Origin: BRH-c25 sp041690515
Lineage (GTDB): Bacteria; Bacillota; Clostridia; Lutisporales; Lutisporaceae
DNA length: 10,244 nt
Direction of reading: 5' to 3'
Assembly (NCBI GenBank): GCA_041690515.1
Contig: JAWLHF010000107.1
Coordinates: 1 to 10,244 of the forward strand
Below, piece by piece: positions 1-5,772 of the stretch. Within the stretch, counting starts at the first letter, position 1, and each line of letters opens with the position of its first letter. The translations under genes and the position numbers were made by a program. The notes beneath the pieces are model-generated. The model saw only the letters and a program-made list of their open reading frames with translations. It searched no databases and had not been told where the DNA came from.

Positions 1-44
1 GATGTTTTCTGGACAATTACATTTTACAGTGAGATTTGTATGAC

Positions 45-68
45 GGGAAGAGGTTTTTGCCTCTTCCC
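45..68 (+). terminator. Intrinsic terminator of a gene left of the window
   Basis: A perfect 9-bp stem (GGGAAGAGG at 45-53, CCTCTTCCC at 60-68) with a 6-base loop is followed on the + strand by the T-rich run ATTATTTTG. On the - strand no T-run follows, so it acts rightward. Short open frames ending at the TGA at 41-43 or at 30-32 could be the tail of the upstream + strand gene. Too little of it is visible to identify it or to choose the frame. Confidence 0.75.
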
Positions 69-158
69 ATTATTTTGCCAATTAAAATTATACTCTAAGG
101 AAAAGATCTCTGTCTCATTGAAACCCTCGTTAAGTTCTTGTTATAAAAAACATACAAA

Positions 159-190
159 AGCTTTACAAGAGCATCAGCTCGTGTAAAGCT
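159..190 (-). terminator. Probable terminator of the small secreted-protein gene
   Basis: Arms at 159-172 and 177-190 form a 14-bp stem with a single mismatch and a 4-base loop. Read on the - strand, the hairpin is followed directly by TTTTGTATGTTTTTT, so it terminates leftward transcription. It lies about 105 bases beyond the stop codon at 295, leaving a fairly long 3' untranslated region. Together with the hairpin at 45-68 it makes a tail-to-tail boundary. Nothing else convincing is seen between 1 and 294. Confidence 0.65.
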
Positions 191-294
191 AGAATTCCTG
201 CAGCAAACTATATATGTACGCCACGAGGCTCCTCGGCTTGAAGACAAGTCTTTAGGAAATACAATATACTCCCTGTAACTGCAAAACTCTAAAC

Positions 295-876
295 CTATTG
301 CAAAGTATAAGTGCCCTTTATTAACAGGAAAGACTTGTCGGCAAGAGCTTTCATCCCTCTTCCGTCACCCCTTGCGGCTATAAGCATGTGATTATTGATT
401 ACTGCATCTCCGGTATTCAGGTCCTTTGCCGATGTGATATCGGAAAGTCCTCCATTGGTTCCTGATATTGCTGAGAACTTACCGGATCTTGGAATTATCT
501 CCGCACCCTCACCTGCTATGAGTATCCTATTCTTCTGCATCTCAACAACCTCGAATTTGCCTGACCCTCCTGCTGCGCCATTGGCAATATCCTGCTTCAG
601 CTTTGCTATCTCTTGATCTCTCTGCTCCAAGGCAGCTTTAAGATCTGTGATTTCCTGACTCTGCATCGCATTTTCCTTTTTTAGCGCTTCTATCAAACCA
701 TCAATATAATACTTGATCTGCTCCGCTTTCTGCTCTACATAGCTCTGAGTCACTATAGGATCCTGCTCAGAACCCGGAGTCACTCCATCTGCAGCACCAT
801 AAACAAATGCCGATAACGCCATGATAACTGCAATAAATACTACAATTCCTGTTTTGCGACGCTTACCCTTTACCAT
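295..876 (-). CDS. Predicted secreted coiled-coil protein, unknown function (193 aa)
   Basis: Function not recognised. The N-terminus has a basic stretch (residues 1-9), a hydrophobic core (10-27) and a small-residue region around YGAAD, so it looks like a cleavable signal peptide or membrane anchor. Residues about 30-48 contain VTPGSEQDPIVTQSYVE, a type of segment I recall from other Firmicute exported proteins. Residues 45-98 are heptad-rich and charged, likely a coiled coil. A glycine-rich hinge (100-106) leads to a C-terminal domain (107-193) with GEGAEIIPRSGK, NGGLSDIT and NNHMLIAARGDGRGMKA; its compact sequence suggests a conserved fold. The ATG at 876 is preferred because AGGAG lies 7 bases upstream at 884-888. 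A longer TTG start at 894 would put that site inside the coding region. The gene is divergent from the adenosyltransferase and ends before a hairpin at 159-190. A cell-surface or spore-associated role is only a guess. Confidence 0.8.
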   Translation of the reverse strand: MVKGKRRKTGIVVFIAVIMALSAFVYGAADGVTPGSEQDPIVTQSYVEQKAEQIKYYIDGLIEALKKENAMQSQEITDLKAALEQRDQEIAKLKQDIANGAAGGSGKFEVVEMQKNRILIAGEGAEIIPRSGKFSAISGTNGGLSDITSAKDLNTGDAVINNHMLIAARGDGRGMKALADKSFLLIKGTYTLQ

Positions 877-926
877 TCCAACTCTCCTCTTCAATAAGAT
901 ACATTAATATGCAAGATTTTCTTTTG

Positions 927-973
927 CTGTATATATTTCGCCAAATATCACAAAACTCCTGTATATGTTACAG
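927..973. repeat. Direct repeat and small palindrome in a divergent intergenic region
   Basis: CTGTATATATT at 927-937 and CTGTATATGTT at 959-969 match at 10 of 11 positions and start 32 bases apart, about three helical turns. The second copy begins a short palindrome, CTGTA at 959-963 and TACAG at 969-973. They lie in the 207-base gap between two divergent genes, so an operator is possible. AT-rich DNA makes chance repeats common, and no regulator is identified. Confidence 0.3.
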
Positions 974-1038
974 ATTTGTAAAATAAACAGGCAATTTATA
1001 AGAACCCCACCCATACAGAAGCGGATACATCTTTCATC

Positions 1039-1048
1039 TGGTTATAAT
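1039..1048 (+). promoter_or_regulatory. Candidate -10 region of the adenosyltransferase gene
   Basis: A consensus TATAAT at 1043-1048, with TG two bases further upstream (1039-1040), lies about 23 bases before the GGAGG site of the downstream gene. No good -35 box is found at the expected distance (1020-1025), so the promoter is either weakly -35 dependent, activated, or recognised by another sigma factor. Confidence 0.4.
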
Positions 1049-1083
1049 ATAATAATAGTATGAATTTTCAGGAGGTGCGAATT

Positions 1084-1632
1084 ATGAAGATCTACACCAA
1101 GACCGGAGACAAGGGTACTACCTCAGATGTACTGGGTCAAAGGGTTTCAAAGGGAGATATGAAAATAGAGCTCCAAGGCTCTATAGACGAGATAAATGCC
1201 GGTATAGGATATCTGAGAGCATTGCTTAAGAACATTGATTGCCATGAGTCAGCTATAAATGTGGACGGCAATCTCAGGGATGTGCAATATGCCTTATTCA
1301 GAATTGGAGGCGACGTATCCTCGGATTTCAGCCGTAATTATATAAAGGAGCAGGACATAGAATATCTGGAGCATAGCATAGATATTATTACAAATACCGT
1401 AGGCCCCTTGGAGAACTTCATCTATTACAGCGGCAGCGAAGCAGCCTCCTACTGCCATGTGGTAAGAAGCGTCACCAGAAGAGCGGAAAGGGTATTTGTC
1501 AGACATATGGAGGACAAGGAGTACAATACAGACTATCAATATATAAACAGACTTTCCGACTACCTGTTCTCCCTTGCCAGATATGTGAATTTCCTTTCAA
1601 AAGAATCGGAGGAGATTATGAAGTTGAGATAA
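1084..1632 (+). CDS. pduO: PduO-type cob(I)alamin adenosyltransferase (182 aa)
   Basis: The protein should transfer the adenosyl group of ATP to reduced cobalamin to make adenosylcobalamin, the cofactor of B12-dependent mutases, dehydratases and similar enzymes. It shows the family pattern in order: the N-terminal ATP loop TGDKGTT (residues 7-13), VSKGD (21-25), the GSIDEIN segment (32-38), the helix RSVTRRAER (128-136) and NRLSDYLFSLARYVN (155-169). Its length is usual for the family. The start is ATG at 1084, with GGAGG 8 bases upstream at 1071-1075; an in-frame ATG at 1060 lies before this site and is unlikely. One oddity is that the loop usually written FILPGG reads FIYYSGS (112-118). No other cobalamin gene is nearby, so it appears to be a stand-alone gene. 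The symbol refers to the family, not to a propanediol operon. Confidence 0.9.
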   Translation: MKIYTKTGDKGTTSDVLGQRVSKGDMKIELQGSIDEINAGIGYLRALLKNIDCHESAINVDGNLRDVQYALFRIGGDVSSDFSRNYIKEQDIEYLEHSIDIITNTVGPLENFIYYSGSEAASYCHVVRSVTRRAERVFVRHMEDKEYNTDYQYINRLSDYLFSLARYVNFLSKESEEIMKLR

Positions 1633-1661
1633 AGCAAATACCCGGCGCAAGGAAAATAAGA

Positions 1662-1705
1662 GTCAGGCATGTCAGATATACAGTTATCTATCCTCCATGC
1701 CTGAC
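1662..1705. terminator. Shared hairpin terminator between convergent genes
   Basis: Arms GTCAGGCATG (1662-1671) and CATGCCTGAC (1696-1705) pair perfectly over 10 bp, and an inner AGATA/TATCT pair (1674-1678, 1685-1689) extends the structure. On the - strand it is followed by TCTTATTTTCC, 11 bases after the exporter operon stop, so it best serves that operon. On the + strand the trailing CTTTGATTC is a poor T-run but may still slow or stop transcription from the adenosyltransferase gene. Confidence 0.7.
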
Positions 1706-1716
1706 CTTTGATTCAC

Positions 1717-3555
1717 TTAGCTGTAGTTTACTATTCCAAGCATTTCATTTTCCTTTTCCTCTATGAATTGATTTGTATAGAGCCTGTAATAGTAGCCCTT
1801 TTTATTCATAAGCTTATTGTGATTACCTGCTTCAATTATTTTTCCGTCGTTTATGACCAGTATCCTGTCCGCAGCTCTTATGGTTGACAACCTGTGGGCT
1901 ATTATGAAGCTTGTTCTTCCCTTCAAGACCTTCTGAATCGCATCCTGTATGATTTTCTCCGTTTCTGTGTCAACAGAAGAAGTTGCTTCATCAAGGACAA
2001 AAATCTTCGGGTCGGCAAGAACTGCCCTAGCAAAGGATATAAGCTGCTTTTCTCCTGTGGAAAGCCTGCTTCCCCCTTCTCCGACTTCAGTGTCATAGCC
2101 CTTTTCCAGCTTTATTATGAAATCATGAGCGTTTACCAGTTTTGCAGCCTGTATTATATCCTCTTGATTTGCCTCAAGCTTACCATACCTTATATTATCC
2201 TTTACTGTACCGCTGAAAAGATGCGGGACCTGCAGCACATATCCAAGGTTGGACTGCAGCCACAGCTGAGATCTTTCTTTATAATTGACCCCGTCTATCA
2301 GTATTTCCCCTTTAACCGGCTCATAAAACCTGCAGAGAAGATTCACTATGGTACTTTTACCGGAACCCGTCTCTCCTACCAGAGCTATGCTCTCTCCAGC
2401 CTTGATATCCAGATTGAAGTCCTCCAGCACCTTCTCCCCATCCTTATAGTAGAAGGCAACCTCTTTAAATCTGATATTTCCCTTTATCTGCTGCCAGTTG
2501 TCCTTTTGTGGGTCGAATACGTCTCCGTACTTTGCCGTTACCTCCACTGTGTCTGTTATCTCAAGCTCAGTGTCTATAAGGGACATTACTCTTTCAGCAG
2601 ATGCCTGTGCAGACTGCAGCTCGCTGAATATCCTTGCCAGCTCCCTCACAGGCTCAAAAAACTGAATAGTATATGAAATGAATAGTACCAGGGTACCATA
2701 GCTTATGCTCTGAAGCATTACTCCTTTACCGCCATACCACAGTGCAAGTCCGGTCCCGATACTTCCTAGGGTCATTACCACAGGAAGGTAGACGGAGGAA
2801 TACATGGCTGATTGTACTGAAGCTTTGTACATATCCAAGGTCAGCTCTTTGAATTCCTTTAGATTTTCCTCTTCCCTCACCAGTACCTTTGTGGTTTTGG
2901 CTCCGGATATCCCTTCATTAAAGGCGCCGGTTATCCGTGAGTTCAGTTTTCTTACCCTTCTCTGAGCCTTAAGTATCTTTTGCTGAAAGTACATGCTTAC
3001 AATCGCAAGCAACGGCACAACGGACAAGCTTATCAACGCCAGCCTTAGGTTCGTAAAGCACATTACCACAGCTATACCTGTCATCATTGTGAAACCCCAG
3101 ACCAGGTCCACCAAGCCCCAGGCTATAGTATCCCCCAGCCTTTGCACATCCGATGTCATTCTGGCCATCATCCAGCCCACAGGGGTCTTATCATAGTACG
3201 AGAAGGAAAGCTTCTGCAGCTTGTCAAAACCTTGATGCCTGATGTCGTACACCATACCCGTTTCTATCCTTCCGGCATTTATCACCAGCTGCTTGACATT
3301 AAAGGCTTGAAGCACTGTAAGCGCTAAATACACAGCACCAAAAAACCACATGCCTTTCAAGGTGCCATTCAATACAAAATTGTCAATTGCATATTTAGTC
3401 ATCAATGGGAATATTACATCTATGCCGCCTACTCCCACCATAACGGCACATAGTCTGATCGCGTATTTTTTATAGGGCTTGACAAAGGAAAGCAGCTTCA
3501 GCCATAATGCAAAGTCAAGCCGTTTGTTATAATCCTGTTCCTGATTGGTTGTCAT
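1717..3555 (-). CDS. ABC exporter half-transporter, catalytically competent subunit (612 aa)
   Basis: A membrane exporter subunit with an N-terminal six-helix transmembrane domain (about residues 30-325) and a C-terminal ATPase. The ATPase has Walker A GETGSGKST (394-402), Q-loop Gln442, signature LSTGE (498-502), Walker B IFVLDE with the catalytic Glu523, D-loop SSVD (526-529) and switch His554. The signature departs from LSGGQ, which fits the degenerate-site partner in heterodimeric exporters such as BmrCD, LmrCD and TM287/288. The ATG at 3555 is chosen because AGGAG stands 8 bases upstream at 3564-3568; a GTG at 3612 would overlap the previous gene and has no such site. It lies 43 bases after the 600-aa subunit gene in the same operon. 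Extra residues at about 338-358 join the two domains. The substrate cannot be read from sequence; a drug or amphipathic compound is the likely type. Confidence 0.9.
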   Translation of the reverse strand: MTTNQEQDYNKRLDFALWLKLLSFVKPYKKYAIRLCAVMVGVGGIDVIFPLMTKYAIDNFVLNGTLKGMWFFGAVYLALTVLQAFNVKQLVINAGRIETGMVYDIRHQGFDKLQKLSFSYYDKTPVGWMMARMTSDVQRLGDTIAWGLVDLVWGFTMMTGIAVVMCFTNLRLALISLSVVPLLAIVSMYFQQKILKAQRRVRKLNSRITGAFNEGISGAKTTKVLVREEENLKEFKELTLDMYKASVQSAMYSSVYLPVVMTLGSIGTGLALWYGGKGVMLQSISYGTLVLFISYTIQFFEPVRELARIFSELQSAQASAERVMSLIDTELEITDTVEVTAKYGDVFDPQKDNWQQIKGNIRFKEVAFYYKDGEKVLEDFNLDIKAGESIALVGETGSGKSTIVNLLCRFYEPVKGEILIDGVNYKERSQLWLQSNLGYVLQVPHLFSGTVKDNIRYGKLEANQEDIIQAAKLVNAHDFIIKLEKGYDTEVGEGGSRLSTGEKQLISFARAVLADPKIFVLDEATSSVDTETEKIIQDAIQKVLKGRTSFIIAHRLSTIRAADRILVINDGKIIEAGNHNKLMNKKGYYYRLYTNQFIEEKENEMLGIVNYS

Positions 3556-3598
3556 ATCGTCATCTCCTTTTTCCGGTCTGTAGGTATACAACAGCCTA

Positions 3599-5401
3599 CT
3601 ATTCTGCTGCACAAATCACCAGATTTTCCTCCTTAGGCTGCTGTATCTCCCATATTCTCCTGTAAAGTCCGGCCTTTTCAATCAGCTCTTCATGTTTACC
3701 CATCTGAGTGATACGGCCTTCCTCAATTACCAATATCAAATCCGCCTCCGACAAGGTGTTTATCCTATGGGATATTATAAAGGTGGTTACATCCCTTCTC
3801 CTTTTACGAAGGGCTTTTCTGATAGCAGCATCCGTCTCAGTATCAACGGCACTGAGAGAGTCATCAAAAATCAATATCGGACAATCCTTTATCAAAGCCC
3901 TTGCAATTGCCACCCTCTGCTTTTGACCTCCGGATAAGGTGACCCCTCTTTCTCCAACCATTGTGTCATAACCTTTTTCAAAGCTTGTAATGACATCATG
4001 TACCGCTGCTATCTTTGCAGATTGGTACAGTTTATCCTCATCAGCAGATATTTCAGCCATATAGAGATTTTCTTTTATAGTCTTTGAATACAGGAATGGC
4101 TCCTGAAGGACAATCCCAATCTTTTCCCTGATCCACCTTTTATCAATATCCTTAAGCTCTATGCCGTCTATTTTGATGGAACCTTTATCATATTCGTAAA
4201 GCCGATGCAGCAGGTGCATCAGAGAAGATTTACCGGAGCCTGTAGGGCCTAGTATAGCTATGGTCTGCCCTTTTTTTACATTAAAGCTGATATTCTTAAG
4301 CACCGTTTTTCCATCTTCATATTGGAAATGCATATTCTCAAAGGTTATATTTCCGTTTATCTCAGGTTTCAAGCCTTCCTCCGTCACATCGAGAGGCTGG
4401 TCAAGAATTTCCTTTATCCTTCCCATGGCAACGGTGGTCTTTCCCATATCAGTAAGTATCCTGCCCATCTGCCTTATCGGCCAGAGCAGCATACCTTCAT
4501 AGGTTGTGAATACCACCAAAGTCCCCAGGGTCATATTACCCGACACCGTCCAATATACTCCAAACATCAGAACTATAGCCATTTGCACCATTGTCAGCAA
4601 ATCCGAAAAAGACCAGTACCATGCAAACAAATCTATCAGATGTGATACCTTGGTGCGAAAATCTGTATTTCTTGCATCAAATTTCTCCCTTTCATAAGCC
4701 TGCCTGCCAAAAGCCCTTACCACCCGGACCCCCGTCAGGTTTTCCTGGAGAACTGCGGACAGCTTTCCTTCAGACTCATCACACTTGAGAAATGCAGCCT
4801 GTATTTTCATAAAGTAGAGAGTAGAAAACAGGAATATCACCGGTACTAATGCCATAGCCAGAAGAGTCATACCCACATTCAGTGAGAGCATGACACCTAC
4901 AGCCATCAACAGCATGAATACAGCCCTTCCTATCTCCACCAGCTGCATGGATAAGAATTTCCTCACTGTATCCACGTCAGAAGTACATCTCTGTATCAAA
5001 TCACCAGTCTCCGCTTTTACATAATAGTCATACTTGACGTTTTGCAGCCTGTCATAAAGAGAATCCTTCATGTTCTGTGCTATAGACTCAGCGGCAGTTG
5101 CCGACCATTTTCCTTTATAATAGGTAAATATTCCGTTTCCTACGGCCAGCAATATAATGCTGATACTGCAGATCCAGATGTTTTGCCTCAAAGCCTCCTG
5201 CCCCCCCAGATACTCAGCCGCATTTAGCAGCCAGGGAGGCGCTTCCATAACAATACCCCCGATAACCGAATCTATTGTATATCTGATGACCAGAGGTGAA
5301 GCAAAAGAGAACAATGTTGCAATTCCGATACTGATAATGGACGCAAGATAGAGAACCCTGTTTCCCTTCATAAAAGTCCAAAGAAGCTTTAAATTTTTCA
5401 T
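3599..5401 (-). CDS. ABC exporter half-transporter, degenerate-site subunit (600 aa)
   Basis: Partner of the following gene. It has six predicted membrane helices (about residues 15-310) and an ATPase domain with Walker A GPTGSGKSS (385-393), Q-loop Gln433, a canonical signature LSGGQ (489-493), Walker B ILIFDD (509-514), D-loop SAVD (517-520) and switch His545. Asp514 replaces the catalytic Glu. In an exporter dimer, this Walker site pairs with the partner's LSTGE to form a weak ATP site, while LSGGQ here serves the partner's full site. This matches the BmrC/YheI, LmrC and TM287 type of subunit, though unlike TM287 the switch His is kept. It is first in the operon and is preceded by a 27-codon leader ORF and two terminators. 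Its own ribosome site (GTGGGG, 7 bases before ATG 5401) is weaker than others in the window. Confidence 0.9.
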   Translation of the reverse strand: MKNLKLLWTFMKGNRVLYLASIISIGIATLFSFASPLVIRYTIDSVIGGIVMEAPPWLLNAAEYLGGQEALRQNIWICSISIILLAVGNGIFTYYKGKWSATAAESIAQNMKDSLYDRLQNVKYDYYVKAETGDLIQRCTSDVDTVRKFLSMQLVEIGRAVFMLLMAVGVMLSLNVGMTLLAMALVPVIFLFSTLYFMKIQAAFLKCDESEGKLSAVLQENLTGVRVVRAFGRQAYEREKFDARNTDFRTKVSHLIDLFAWYWSFSDLLTMVQMAIVLMFGVYWTVSGNMTLGTLVVFTTYEGMLLWPIRQMGRILTDMGKTTVAMGRIKEILDQPLDVTEEGLKPEINGNITFENMHFQYEDGKTVLKNISFNVKKGQTIAILGPTGSGKSSLMHLLHRLYEYDKGSIKIDGIELKDIDKRWIREKIGIVLQEPFLYSKTIKENLYMAEISADEDKLYQSAKIAAVHDVITSFEKGYDTMVGERGVTLSGGQKQRVAIARALIKDCPILIFDDSLSAVDTETDAAIRKALRKRRRDVTTFIISHRINTLSEADLILVIEEGRITQMGKHEELIEKAGLYRRIWEIQQPKEENLVICAAE

Positions 5402-5457
5402 GTCGTAACCCCACTTTCAAACAAATAATAAACAATCCATTTTTCCACAATGAAAAA

Positions 5458-5484
5458 GCCGCAGATATAATCACTATCTGCAGC
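5458..5484 (-). terminator. Second terminator in the exporter leader
   Basis: On the - strand GCTGCAGATA (5484-5475) pairs with TATCTGCGGC (5467-5458) over 10 bp including one T-G pair, with a 7-base loop, followed by TTTTTCA (5457-5451). It lies 56 bases before the exporter start codon at 5401, so it can only be a conditional or back-up stop. Its 3' arm CTGCGGC is the exact complement of GCCGCAG (5593-5587) in the leader ORF, so the same leader segment could disrupt it too. Confidence 0.75.
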
Positions 5485-5513
5485 CCTGTTGGAATAACAA
5501 GGAAAACCAAAAA

Positions 5514-5542
5514 GGCCACAGGTAGTATACATACCTATGGCC
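5514..5542 (-). terminator. First terminator (attenuator) in the exporter leader
   Basis: On the - strand GGCCATAGGT (5542-5533) pairs with ACCTGTGGCC (5523-5514) over 10 bp including one G-T pair, with a 9-base loop, followed by TTTTTGGTTTT (5513-5503). The 5' arm is also complementary to the end of the leader ORF, which makes it a switchable terminator rather than a simple gene end. It begins 27 bases after the leader stop codon. Confidence 0.85.
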
Positions 5543-5569
5543 ATCAATTGCGGAACACATTGGACAGAT

Positions 5570-5653
5570 CTACATATAATCCACCACTGCGGCTATAGGT
5601 CGTTCAAAAAATACACTTTCATTGCTGATAGAAATAAAAATATTCTTTTTCAT
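5570..5653 (-). CDS. 27-aa leader peptide upstream of the ABC exporter
   Basis: A short ORF beginning MKKNIFISIS and ending IAAVVDYM, stop TAG at 5572-5570. Its ATG at 5653 is preceded 8 bases upstream by AGGAGG (5667-5662, within AAGGAGGT), one of the best ribosome sites in the window. A consensus promoter lies about 35 bases upstream of the start codon. Codons 17-22 contain the RNA segment that can pair either with its own Shine-Dalgarno region or with the terminator downstream. The peptide itself shows no enzyme or membrane feature beyond a mildly hydrophobic N-terminus. It is most likely translated only for regulation, as a sensor of ribosome stalling by an antibiotic or by lack of a charged tRNA. 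It plays the role of bmrB in Bacillus subtilis, but I see no basis to claim sequence homology to it. Confidence 0.75.
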   Translation of the reverse strand: MKKNIFISISNESVFFERPIAAVVDYM

Positions 5654-5687
5654 ATTTACGACCTCCTTCCGCGTTTATTTCTCTATG

Positions 5688-5716
5688 ATTATATTACACC
5701 CCCAGGAACAATACAA
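5688..5716 (-). promoter_or_regulatory. Promoter of the leader peptide-ABC exporter operon
   Basis: On the - strand a consensus -10 TATAAT (5693-5688) lies 17 bases after a partial -35 TTGTAT (5716-5711). Transcription would start near 5681, about 28 bases before the leader ATG and 280 bases before the exporter start codon, leaving an untranslated leader long enough for the attenuator. Confidence 0.7.
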
Positions 5717-5772
5717 CTACATTGACACAATTGTAACATAAATGAAATACTTTCCATAAATCTCATCGGATC

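Larger units (their letters stand above)
5451..5672 (-). promoter_or_regulatory. Ribosome-mediated transcription attenuator of the ABC exporter operon
   Basis: On the - strand RNA four segments can pair in exclusive ways. Segment 1, overlapping the leader Shine-Dalgarno (GCGG at 5672-5669 and AGGTCGT at 5664-5658), is complementary to segment 2 near the end of the leader ORF (ACGACCT at 5603-5597 and CCGC at 5592-5589). Segment 2, as ACCTATAGCC at 5600-5591, matches at 9 of 10 positions the complement of segment 3, GGCCATAGGT at 5542-5533. Segment 3 pairs with segment 4, ACCTGTGGCC at 5523-5514, to form a terminator. Inferred logic: free or fast translation lets 1:2 and 3:4 form and transcription stops. 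A ribosome held early in the leader covers segment 1, frees segment 2, and 2:3 blocks the terminator. This resembles bmrB control of bmrCD. Confidence 0.8.

Noticed and set aside
1..186. Open frame from the window edge to a TAA near 184
   Set aside because: It runs through a strong terminator hairpin at 45-68 and a second hairpin, and its translation looks random, so it is unlikely to be a gene end.
243..339. 11-bp inverted repeat (243-253 and 329-339)
   Set aside because: The 75-base loop spans the end of a coding region and no T-run follows; it is likely chance, and the hairpin at 159-190 is the better terminator.
1894..2676. 260-codon reading frame on the + strand
   Set aside because: It is antisense to the ATPase and membrane part of the 612-aa exporter subunit, has no ribosome binding site and shows no recognisable protein motif.
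5214..5519. 101-codon reading frame on the - strand ahead of the exporter
   Set aside because: Its GTG start sits inside the 3' arm of the first terminator, it has no ribosome binding site, and its second half overlaps the exporter gene in another frame.
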